Shown: one piece after another, positions 1-6,082 of the stretch | How positions within the stretch are numbered: the stretch's first letter is position 1 | How the letters are laid out: each line of letters starts with the position of its first letter | Assembly: GCA_964517215.1 (NCBI GenBank) | Contig: CAZFBR010000073.1 | Coordinates: forward strand, 1-14,263 | Length of the DNA: 14,263 nucleotides | From: CAZFBR01 sp035353495 [NCBI: uncultured bacterium] | GTDB lineage: Bacteria; DAOPZR01 | Direction of reading: 5' to 3' | The notes under the pieces: generated by a model | Seen by the model: the letters and a program-made list of their open reading frames with translations, nothing else | Told to the model about the DNA's origin: nothing | Databases searched by the model: none | Translations under genes and position numbers: made by a program

Positions 1-435
1 ATTCATTTTTGGTGTAAACGTGCAGTACCCTTGCACCATAGCGACGATACTCCCCGCCATCCCGGCCGCATCAACCACCAGCAGCACGAGCGCAGCCAGC
101 AGCTGCGCCACCGCCGCCGTGCTGCCGGCCAGCGCGCCGGGCGCAGCCCCGTCGAAAAGACCCATGACCCCTTCGACCAGCGCCAGCGTGGCGTCAGCCG
201 CGCGCGTCGCCACCAGCCGGCGGCAATAGTCGTCACTGGTCATCCAGGGATCGAGGTTGTAGCAGGTGCGACCCGCCGCGCGGGCCAGGTGGGTCGGATC
301 AAGAAAATCGGGACCGACCTTGAAGGGCTGCACGCGCAGCCCCGCATCACGCAGCGCGCGCGCAACACCCAGCGAGATCGTGGTCTTCCCCGTCCCGCTC
401 TGCGTCCCCGCAATCACCAGCGCCGGTATGGTCAT
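1..435 (-). CDS. cbiA: Cobyrinate a,c-diamide synthase, N-terminal part (runs off the left edge)
   Basis: CbiA/CobB uses ATP and glutamine to amidate the a and c side chains of cobyrinate in the cytosol during corrinoid (B12) synthesis. Only the first 145 codons are present, and the frame is open to base 1. The fragment opens with a P-loop-like motif GTQSGTGKTT (residues 10-19). Further family landmarks follow: PFKVGPDFLDP, a region reading CYNLDPWM, the segment VEGVMGLFDG, and AQLLAALVLLVVDA. Together these match the N-terminal ATPase half of CbiA/CobB; the C-terminal glutamine amidotransferase half lies outside the window. The ATG at 435 is the only sensible start, because a stop lies in frame at 481-483 with no ATG between. 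It has no clear Shine-Dalgarno. It follows cobQ on the same strand after a 106-base gap, so the two probably share a transcript. The family call is firm; the choice between the symbols cbiA (anaerobic route) and cobB (aerobic route) cannot be made here. Confidence 0.93.
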   Translation of the reverse strand, partial: MTIPALVIAGTQSGTGKTTISLGVARALRDAGLRVQPFKVGPDFLDPTHLARAAGRTCYNLDPWMTSDDYCRRLVATRAADATLALVEGVMGLFDGAAPGALAGSTAAVAQLLAALVLLVVDAAGMAGSIVAMVQGYCTFTPKMN

Positions 436-541
436 GAAGCACCCGTCAGGCAGCGACCGCAGCGACGGTTGCCCGCCCCGTTACTGTCGGCATCGGGCGC
501 CGGGACCGGATGCATGCGGCGCATCGCCGTCATGCTGCCAT

Positions 542-2020
542 TCATCGGCTCAGTCCGGCCAGCGCGTACAGGCGCGGCAGATCGATGGCGGTGCGGAACG
601 TCTCCGCCAGCCGGTCAAATTCCCGGTCGCGCTCAAACGCCCGTGCCGGCTGTGCCGGCCAGCCGCGCCGCGCCCGCAGTTCGTTGATGAATCCGGCCCG
701 GTATTCGTCATTGTCAAACACACCATGCAGGTAGGTGCCGCCCGCCCGCCCGTCGCGCCGCGCGCTGCCCAGCACCCGGTCGCCGGCGGCAAACAGCACC
801 GTGTCGCCGGCGCCGGCCTGCGACACGCCGTGATGGATTTCATAGCCGCGCACCGCCGCTCCCGTCGGCACATGCGTTGCCGTCACCTGCCGCAGGGTTT
901 TCTCCTCCGCCAGCTCCGTCACCAGATCAAGCACCCCCAAGCCGTCGCATTGCGGGGTGTCGCCCTCCAGGCCATGCGGATTGGTCAGCCGCGTCCCGAG
1001 CATCTGGTAGCCGCCGCAGATGCCGAATACCGGCTTGCCCGCCGCCACCCGCGCGCGCAAACCGTCGGCATAGCCCGCCTGCACCAGATACGCGAAATCG
1101 TCCATGGTGTTTTTGGTCCCCGGGATGATAACCAGGTCGGCATCCGGCAGCGGTTCACCCGGGCGAAGGTAGCGCAAGGCCACGGCGGGATCATTGTCGA
1201 ACGGATCAAAATCGGTGAAGTTGGAGATGTGGGGCAGGTACAGCACCGCGATGGCCAGCTGCCCCTCACCCGCCGGCACTTCCCGCCGCGTCTCAAAATT
1301 GACCGAGTCCTCCTCGGGCAGCCGCATTTCCCGCAGATACGGCATCACCCCGAGCACCGGCAGGCCGGTCTTTTCCTCCAGCATCCGCAGTCCGGGTTTG
1401 AGCAGTTCGACATCGCCGCGGAATTTGTTAATGATAAACCCCTTGATCCGCGCCCGGTCGCGCTCAGCCAGCAGCGCGAGCGTACCATACAGCGACGCGA
1501 ATACCCCGCCGCGGTCGATATCACCCACCAGCACCACCGGCGCATCCGCCAGGTGTGCGGTGGTCATGTTGACAATATCCTGTTCGCGCAGGTTGATCTC
1601 CGCCGGGCTGCCCGCACCCTCGATCACCACCACTTCATAGTCACGCCGCAATTCCGCCAGTGCCGACCCGACCACCCCGAGCAGTTCCGTTTTGCGGGTA
1701 TGGTACGCTGCTGCGCTCAGGTTCCCCCACGGTTTGCCCATGACGATAACCTGCGCCTGCGCGTCGCCGGACGGTTTGAGCAGCACGGGATTCATCATTA
1801 CGCGCGGGGCCAGCCGGCAGGCCTGCGCCTGCGTCACCTGCGCGCGACCCATTTCACCGCCGTCCGCGGTGACAAACGAGTTGAGCGCCATGTTCTGCGC
1901 CTTGAAGGGCGCCACCCGCCAGCCGTCCTGCAGCAGACAGCGGCCGAGGGCGGCAACGAGCACACTCTTGCCCACATGCGAGCCCGTCCCCTGCAGCATA
2001 ATCGTCCGTGCCGGTTTCAT
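542..2020 (-). CDS. cobQ: Cobyric acid synthase (glutamine-hydrolysing)
   Basis: CobQ/CbiP performs the four glutamine-dependent amidations (side chains b, d, e and g) that turn adenosylcobyrinic acid a,c-diamide into adenosylcobyric acid. The 492 residues are the usual full length. The N-terminal synthetase domain shows GTGSHVGKS (11-19), FKAQNMALNS (39-48), VIEGAGSPAEINL (132-144) and VGDIDRGGVFAS. The C-terminal class I amidotransferase domain shows FGICGGYQMLG with the nucleophile Cys335, GYEIHHG (392-398) and TYLHGVFDN with His432. No catalytic residue appears missing. The ATG at 2020 puts the P-loop in its normal place. There is no Shine-Dalgarno. A possible -10 (TATGCT, complement of 2033-2038) sits 12 bases upstream but lacks a good -35. 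cobQ precedes cbiA and diverges from the histidine kinase gene, whose promoter shares the 76-base gap. No cobalamin riboswitch fits in that gap. Confidence 0.97.
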   Translation of the reverse strand: MKPARTIMLQGTGSHVGKSVLVAALGRCLLQDGWRVAPFKAQNMALNSFVTADGGEMGRAQVTQAQACRLAPRVMMNPVLLKPSGDAQAQVIVMGKPWGNLSAAAYHTRKTELLGVVGSALAELRRDYEVVVIEGAGSPAEINLREQDIVNMTTAHLADAPVVLVGDIDRGGVFASLYGTLALLAERDRARIKGFIINKFRGDVELLKPGLRMLEEKTGLPVLGVMPYLREMRLPEEDSVNFETRREVPAGEGQLAIAVLYLPHISNFTDFDPFDNDPAVALRYLRPGEPLPDADLVIIPGTKNTMDDFAYLVQAGYADGLRARVAAGKPVFGICGGYQMLGTRLTNPHGLEGDTPQCDGLGVLDLVTELAEEKTLRQVTATHVPTGAAVRGYEIHHGVSQAGAGDTVLFAAGDRVLGSARRDGRAGGTYLHGVFDNDEYRAGFINELRARRGWPAQPARAFERDREFDRLAETFRTAIDLPRLYALAGLSR

Positions 2021-2061
2021 GGCGGCAAGGGTAGCATACTTTTGCCAAAGCCGGCACCCGC

Positions 2062-2090
2062 TTGCGCCATTCCGGGCGGCCAGCTATAAT
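2062..2090 (+). promoter_or_regulatory. Sigma-70-type promoter of the histidine kinase gene, probably leaderless
   Basis: TTGCGC at 2062-2067, a 17-base spacer, then a perfect TATAAT at 2085-2090. The ATG begins at 2097, six bases after the -10, so transcription should start at or within a base of the initiation codon. No Shine-Dalgarno could fit. The match is seen directly; promoter activity and leaderless translation are inferred. Confidence 0.7.
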
Positions 2091-2096
2091 CGGGCC

Positions 2097-3248
2097 ATGA
2101 ATAATGAGCTCTCCACCCGTTTCGCCCCGGCGGAACGGGCCGATCGTGCCACTATCGACCGACAGGCCCGCGCCGTCACCGTCAGCAGCCATGTGCGCGA
2201 GGTGCTCTCTGCCATTTCCCAGGTCGCGCTGCTGGTCAACCAGCAGCGCCAGATCGTGCATTGCAACCAGTCGCTGCTGGATATGCTCGGCATCACCGAC
2301 GTCAGCCAGATCCTCGGGCAGCGGCCGGGGGAGATGCTCAACTGCCTGCATGCCAACGACCAGCCGTCGGGTTGCGGCACCAGCGAGGCCTGCGCCATGT
2401 GCGGCGCGGTCAATGCCATTCTTGCGGCACAGGCGGCCAACTGCCCCGTGACCCGCGAGTGCCGCCTCTCCGTGCAGCGCCCCGACGGTATTGCCGCGCT
2501 CGACCTGCGCGTGCATGTCGCCCCGCTCACCCTGCTGGGCGAAAAGTTCTATCTGGTTTCCCTGATCGATATCAGCGATGAAAAGCGCCGCCGGCTGCTG
2601 GAACGCATCTTTTTCCACGACCTAATCAACACCGCCAGCGCCATCGAAGGACTGGTAAACGTCGTTGTCCAGTCGGACTACGATGCGGCCAATGTCCGCG
2701 AACTGCTGCCGCTGGTCAATCGCAGTTCACGCCAGCTGGTCGAGGAGATCATCGCCCAGCGCGTGCTGACCCAGGCCGAAAACGGCGAATTGCGCCCGGT
2801 CCCGGTCGCGATTGTACTCCCCGACCTGCTGCAACAGGTTATCGACACCTACGCCCGCCACCAGCTGGCCAGTCGCCGGACCCTGCTCCTTGCGCCCGTC
2901 GCTGCTGCCGGGCCGCTGACAGCCGACCCGGTGATCCTGCGGCGAGTGGTTGCCAACCTGGTAAAAAATGCGCTGGAAGCAACCCCCGAAGGCTCCACCA
3001 TTACCATCAGCGCCGCCAACGCCGGCGGGCGCATGGAACTGGCGGTGCACAATCCCGGGGTCATCCCGGCCGACGTGCAGCTGCAGATTTTCCAGCGTTC
3101 TTTTTCAACCAAGGGCGCCAATCGCGGGCTGGGCACCTACAGCATCAAGCTGCTGACCGAACGTTATCTGGGCGGGACCGTCGCCTTCAGCAGCAGTGCA
3201 GCCGACGGGACCACATTCCGCATCGCCCTGCCGCTCGCGCCGTCCTGA
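2097..3248 (+). CDS. PAS-domain sensor histidine kinase with a four-cysteine cluster
   Basis: This is a soluble-looking sensor kinase of 383 residues with no signal peptide or membrane segment, so the signal is probably cytosolic. Residues about 35-160 form a PAS-type sensor (VNQQRQIVHCNQSLLDMLG, ending in a DISDEK segment). It contains Cys83, Cys93, Cys99 and Cys102, spaced C-x9-C-x5-C-x2-C, with a further Cys116 and Cys121 nearby. The phosphoacceptor helix carries FFHDLINTAS with His174. The ATPase domain has an N-box NLVKNALEA (287-295), an HNPG segment (318-321), FQRSFSTKG (332-340) and GLGTYSIK (344-351). The close-set cysteines could bind an Fe-S cluster, zinc or haem, or act as a redox switch; this is inference. 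The frame is open upstream, but ATG 2097 was chosen because it coincides with the promoter and opens the plausible protein. No response regulator lies in the window, so the partner is unknown. Confidence 0.9.
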   Translation: MNNELSTRFAPAERADRATIDRQARAVTVSSHVREVLSAISQVALLVNQQRQIVHCNQSLLDMLGITDVSQILGQRPGEMLNCLHANDQPSGCGTSEACAMCGAVNAILAAQAANCPVTRECRLSVQRPDGIAALDLRVHVAPLTLLGEKFYLVSLIDISDEKRRRLLERIFFHDLINTASAIEGLVNVVVQSDYDAANVRELLPLVNRSSRQLVEEIIAQRVLTQAENGELRPVPVAIVLPDLLQQVIDTYARHQLASRRTLLLAPVAAAGPLTADPVILRRVVANLVKNALEATPEGSTITISAANAGGRMELAVHNPGVIPADVQLQIFQRSFSTKGANRGLGTYSIKLLTERYLGGTVAFSSSAADGTTFRIALPLAPS

Positions 3249-3257
3249 CCGCGCCGC

Positions 3258-3635
3258 TCACAATCCGAACGTCGCGCGGTCGATCCACACCTGCGGCGTA
3301 AACAGTATCCCCGGCGGCACCCCGGTCAGCGCGATCCGGTATTCCGCCAGTTGGCCGGCCTGCAGCCGGAAGCCGGCGTCTTCGCCGCAAGCCAGTACGG
3401 CGCCGTGTGCATCGCGCACCTCGACCTTGACCACAATATCCTCGATGGAATGGTCGGTGTCGTTGCGGATGCGGCCATTGACCACGACGGCATTCGCCCG
3501 CTCACGATGATGGTAGGTGGAAACCACAGTCACCCCGTCCGTCGCTGAACCCGTATGCCCGTTCACCCGCCCGCCCGCGCAGCCCGCCGCCAGCAGCGCC
3601 AGCAATGCCGCGATCATGATTATCCCCTTGCGCAT
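3258..3635 (-). CDS. Small lipoprotein with FxLYD-like beta-sandwich domain
   Basis: A 125-residue predicted lipoprotein. The signal peptide MRKGIIMIAALLALLAAGC ends in a lipobox-like AAGC with the lipidated Cys19. The mature part has a short polar linker and then one beta-rich domain containing VVVNGRIRNDTDHSIEDIVVKVEVRDAHG. That pattern resembles FxLYD-type domains of bacterial surface proteins (a conserved N-D/N-T/S turn followed by alternating V-x-V strands). The molecular role is unknown; a periplasmic or outer-membrane location is inferred. The frame is open further upstream, but ATG 3635 is chosen because it directly precedes the signal peptide and has a perfect GGAGG (complement of 3642-3646) six bases before it. 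The gene is divergent from the Tudor-like lipoprotein and converges on the histidine kinase gene with a nine-base gap. Confidence 0.85.
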   Translation of the reverse strand: MRKGIIMIAALLALLAAGCAGGRVNGHTGSATDGVTVVSTYHHRERANAVVVNGRIRNDTDHSIEDIVVKVEVRDAHGAVLACGEDAGFRLQAGQLAEYRIALTGVPPGILFTPQVWIDRATFGL

Positions 3636-3660
3636 GGCCCGCCTCCGTTCAGTTGCTGGC

Positions 3661-3689
3661 ATCCTATCACCCGGCCCCTGCCCCGTCAA
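3661..3689 (-). promoter_or_regulatory. Sigma-70-type promoter of the FxLYD-like lipoprotein gene
   Basis: Read on the minus strand: TTGACG (complement of 3684-3689), a 17-base spacer, then TAGGAT (complement of 3661-3666). The predicted start near 3654 leaves a leader of about 20 bases carrying GGAGG. This is one of the best promoter matches in the window; activity is inferred. Confidence 0.65.
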
Positions 3690-3712
3690 TTGCGACATGA
3701 TTGCCGGTATTG

Positions 3713-3721
3713 TGGTATAAT
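3713..3721 (+). promoter_or_regulatory. Extended -10 promoter of the Tudor-like lipoprotein gene
   Basis: The sequence is TGGTATAAT, a perfect extended -10 (TGn followed by TATAAT at 3716-3721). No -35 stands at normal spacing; TTGCGA at 3690-3695 would need a 20-base spacer. The leader would be about 40 bases and carries GGAGG at 3757-3761, seven bases before the ATG. The element lies back to back with the minus-strand promoter at 3661-3689. Confidence 0.6.
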
Positions 3722-3768
3722 TGACTGTCGCAGGAGCGACACATCCTGACGTGCGCGGAGGTATCGGT

Positions 3769-4242
3769 ATGAAGCAGTGGCTTGCAGCAGGAGTGGCAAT
3801 GGCAGCAATGTTGTGCCTGATGGCCTGTGGCGGTGACAAAACGGCTGCCCCGGCTGCCCCACCGGCCACCGCCCCGGCACCAGCCGTTGTCCCGGCGCCC
3901 GCAGCGATCGCCGTTGGCGCCAGCGTCGCCGCACCGTGGACGAACAGTTCCCTGTATCTCGCCAATGTCATTGCCGTCAATGGCTCAGTAGCCAAGGTCA
4001 AGTACGTTGATGACAGCAGCGAGGCCGATCTTGACCTTGCCAAGCTGATCCCGGTGGTGAATAAAAGCTGGGCGGTCAACGACAAAGTCCTCGCCGTATG
4101 GGCGGGCGGCCGCTTCTACGCCGGTACGATTACCGCCGTCAAACCGAACAACACCTACACGGTAAAGTGGGACGACGGCAGTACGCCGTCTGATGTGGAC
4201 GCGGGCAAAATCGTTGCCCCGCCGGCAACGACTGCCAACTGA
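3769..4242 (+). CDS. Lipoprotein with two tandem Tudor-like modules
   Basis: A 157-residue predicted lipoprotein. The signal peptide MKQWLAAGVAMAAMLCLMAC ends in the lipobox LMAC, followed by GGDK. An Ala/Pro-rich linker (about residues 25-46) comes next. Two similar 45-55-residue modules follow. Module one contains VGASVAAPWTNSSLYLANV and VKYVDDSSEADLDLAKL; module two contains VNDKVLAVWAGGRFYAGTI and YTVKWDDGSTPSDVDAGKI. Each has the pattern G/N-x-x-V-x-A-x-W, an aromatic, A-x-x-x-V/I, then V-K-Y/W-x-D-D-G/S-S. That is the layout of Tudor/agenet-like small beta-barrels, better known from eukaryotic chromatin readers. The ligand here is unknown; the barrel may only be a structural or glycan/peptide-binding fold. 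ATG 3769 is chosen over in-frame upstream codons because of GGAGG at 3757-3761 and the signal peptide. A strong hairpin follows the stop. Confidence 0.85.
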   Translation: MKQWLAAGVAMAAMLCLMACGGDKTAAPAAPPATAPAPAVVPAPAAIAVGASVAAPWTNSSLYLANVIAVNGSVAKVKYVDDSSEADLDLAKLIPVVNKSWAVNDKVLAVWAGGRFYAGTITAVKPNNTYTVKWDDGSTPSDVDAGKIVAPPATTAN

Positions 4243-4264
4243 GCACCAGTCACTTAATCGCACT

Positions 4265-4294
4265 GCGGGGCGGGCGGATAAACGCCCGCCCCGC
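4265..4294 (+). terminator. Strong GC-rich hairpin after the Tudor-like lipoprotein gene
   Basis: A perfect 12-base-pair inverted repeat: GCGGGGCGGGCG (4265-4276) pairs with CGCCCGCCCCGC (4283-4294) around the loop GATAAA. It begins 22 bases after the stop codon. No U-tract follows, so it is either a U-less intrinsic terminator or an mRNA 3'-end stabiliser; the position favours termination. Confidence 0.6.
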
Positions 4295-4344
4295 TGGTAC
4301 CACCGCCGGTTCACGCCTGCGGTAATTGATCACCGGAGAACATC

Positions 4345-5082
4345 ATGGCCAATCCGATGCTGCGCGAATCCGTCTACGAACAAGCCGGGGTGGTTGCCCA
4401 CGGCGAGACCATGACCGTGGCGGGCACTTCCGCCAAGACCCTGCTGCTGTTCATCATCATGTGCATTCCCGCCAGCTGGGTCTGGTGGCAGCTGCAGGTC
4501 ACCCAGAATGTCGCCGCGCTTATGCCGCTCATGTGGGGCGGGCTCATTGGCGGGCTGGTCCTGTCGCTGGTGACGGTATTCAAGCCGGACTGGGCGGCAG
4601 TTACCGCCCCGCTCTATGCAATCTGCGAGGGGTTCGTCATCGGCCTGCTCTCCACCTTCTTTGAGGCCATGTACCCGGGCATCGTCATCCAGGCGGTGGG
4701 CGCCACCTTCGGCGTGGCCGGCCTGATGTTCACCGCCTACGCCACGGGTCTCCTGCGGCCGACCCGCCCGTTCATCACCTTCGTGGTCGCCGCCTCGGGC
4801 GGGATCTGCCTGCTCTATCTGGCCAATATCGTGCTCGCCTCATTTTTCGGCATGCACCTCCCGTTCATCCATGAGGGGGGGCTGTGGGGGATTGTCTTTT
4901 CGCTGGTTGTCGTCTGCGTTGCTGCGCTCAATCTGATCATCGATTTCGGCTTTATCGCCAAGGGCGCCGAACAGGGCGCACCCAAGTCGCTGGAATGGTA
5001 TGGTGCGTTCGGCCTGCTGGTGACCATGCTCTGGCTGTATCTCGAAATGCTCCGGCTGCTGGGCAAACTGCGTTCGCGCTAA
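4345..5082 (+). CDS. Bax inhibitor-1/YccA family membrane protein
   Basis: A 245-residue polytopic inner-membrane protein. After a cytosolic N-terminus of about 30 residues, seven hydrophobic segments lie at roughly 32-50, 58-78, 87-110, 112-134, 141-166, 180-205 and 218-238, the usual BI-1 topology. Family-like segments are PLYAICEGFVIGLLSTFFE, GATFGVAGLMFTAYATGLL, LNLIIDFGFIAKGAEQGAPKSLEWYGAFGLLVTMLWLYLEMLRLL. They resemble the large bacterial BI-1/YccA-like subgroup rather than E. coli YccA itself. Family members are linked to calcium leak and to membrane protein quality control (E. coli YccA restrains FtsH); the role of this one is not shown. GGAG at 4335-4338 lies six bases before the ATG. 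No clear separate promoter is visible after the hairpin at 4265-4294. The 3' end converges on the next minus-strand gene with a four-base gap. Confidence 0.93.
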   Translation: MANPMLRESVYEQAGVVAHGETMTVAGTSAKTLLLFIIMCIPASWVWWQLQVTQNVAALMPLMWGGLIGGLVLSLVTVFKPDWAAVTAPLYAICEGFVIGLLSTFFEAMYPGIVIQAVGATFGVAGLMFTAYATGLLRPTRPFITFVVAASGGICLLYLANIVLASFFGMHLPFIHEGGLWGIVFSLVVVCVAALNLIIDFGFIAKGAEQGAPKSLEWYGAFGLLVTMLWLYLEMLRLLGKLRSR

Positions 5083-5086
5083 GCGG

Positions 5087-6082
5087 CTACTTTTTCACCC
5101 TGGCCGGCAGCATGGCCTGCAGTTCCGGCTGGTCGAGCATGCTGCCCGTGACATTCAGCGCACAGGCCACCACCGCCGCCGCTGCGTCCGGTTTGGTGTG
5201 ATAGCCGGAGGTGCGGGTGGTGTACTGGCGCACCACCAGCACATCAACGTCGCCGTCACCCTGCAGTTCGAAAATCACTTTGGTCGGGTCGAGCGGCCGC
5301 GGCTTCAGCCATTCCGGCCGGCACCGGCCCGGCAGCCCCCCCTCCTTCTTCGCAATGACCACCGCATACAGATAGGGGTAGGCGGTCCCCTGCACATTAT
5401 TCAGGGCGACCTGCACCTGCACCCCGAGCAGCCAGTCGGGCGCGCCGGCAATCCGCAACAGCAGGCGGGCGTCACATGGTACTTTTTTGCCTGCTTCCGT
5501 CGTCGCCAGCGCCAGCATGGGCTGCACCTGCACCGCCGTCACCGGCTGCACGAGTTTCATGATCGCCTGCAGGGCGTTGAGCTTGATGATCAGGTCCGCG
5601 CGCGACAGGTACGACCGGGTGCCGATGAACCAGTGCGGCAGGAGTACCACCAGCGCATCCACCGCCACGAAACCGAGCAGCGCCTCGCTGATCGTCGCCA
5701 GCAGCGTCGCCAGGCCGAACAGCAGCACCCCGCAGATGACGATCACGCAGCCGCCGCGCCCGCAGGTGATATCGAAGGCATCGCGGTCCCACACCGCCAG
5801 CGCCGCCTCGCGCTGCTGCACCTTCGCGTACTCGTCGGGGGTGACCTGCCGCCATTCCTCGCCTTGCAGTTTTTCCGGGGCGGCCTTGTACCCTTTCACC
5901 GCGCCGAGCAGGGTGGCCGCCAGCAGGACGGGGACACCCCACCAGAAACTGAAGCAGAGCTGGATCACCAGACCGGCCAGCAGCAATCCCAGCACCAGCA
6001 GCATGCGGCAGCCGTACGGCAAAAACTTCGCCACGCGGAACTGCAGTTCGCCGCGCGTCTGCGGCGCGGGCATTACCGGCAT
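5087..6082 (-). CDS. Four-helix membrane protein of unknown family, third gene of the radical SAM operon
   Basis: A 331-residue protein I do not recognise. The N-terminal half has two hydrophobic hairpins at about residues 27-45/47-63 and 112-132/135-153. They are separated by a charged segment with EEWRQVTPDEYAKVQQREAAL. A short cysteine motif CGRGGC precedes the third helix, with another Cys inside it (VIVICG). Residues from about 155 to 331 form a soluble, mixed alpha/beta region without obvious motifs, containing YPYLYAVVIAKKEGG and FELQGDGDVDVLVVRQYTTR. ATG 6082 is chosen because GGGAGGG (complement of 6090-6096) stands eight bases before it. The next ATG at 6073 overlaps the radical SAM stop as TAATG but is too far from that site. 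The ten-base overlap with the radical SAM gene implies translational coupling and a shared role, perhaps as membrane partner or exporter of the modified product. That role is inferred from position only. Confidence 0.82.
   Translation of the reverse strand: MPVMPAPQTRGELQFRVAKFLPYGCRMLLVLGLLLAGLVIQLCFSFWWGVPVLLAATLLGAVKGYKAAPEKLQGEEWRQVTPDEYAKVQQREAALAVWDRDAFDITCGRGGCVIVICGVLLFGLATLLATISEALLGFVAVDALVVLLPHWFIGTRSYLSRADLIIKLNALQAIMKLVQPVTAVQVQPMLALATTEAGKKVPCDARLLLRIAGAPDWLLGVQVQVALNNVQGTAYPYLYAVVIAKKEGGLPGRCRPEWLKPRPLDPTKVIFELQGDGDVDVLVVRQYTTRTSGYHTKPDAAAAVVACALNVTGSMLDQPELQAMLPARVKK

Noticed and set aside
266-2089. 607-codon plus-strand open frame opposite cobQ
   Set aside because: It is antisense to an unmistakable CobQ, composed of Arg/Pro/His-rich residues with no recognisable domain; a typical shadow of GC-rich third codon positions.
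2021-2096. Cobalamin riboswitch upstream of cobQ
   Set aside because: The gap to the divergent gene is only 76 bases and is occupied by a promoter; a B12 riboswitch needs about 200 bases, and no B12-box was seen.
6071-6073. ATG 6073 (TAATG overlap) as start of the four-helix protein
   Set aside because: Attractive for coupling, but the GGGAGGG site is well spaced only for ATG 6082, three codons earlier in the same frame.
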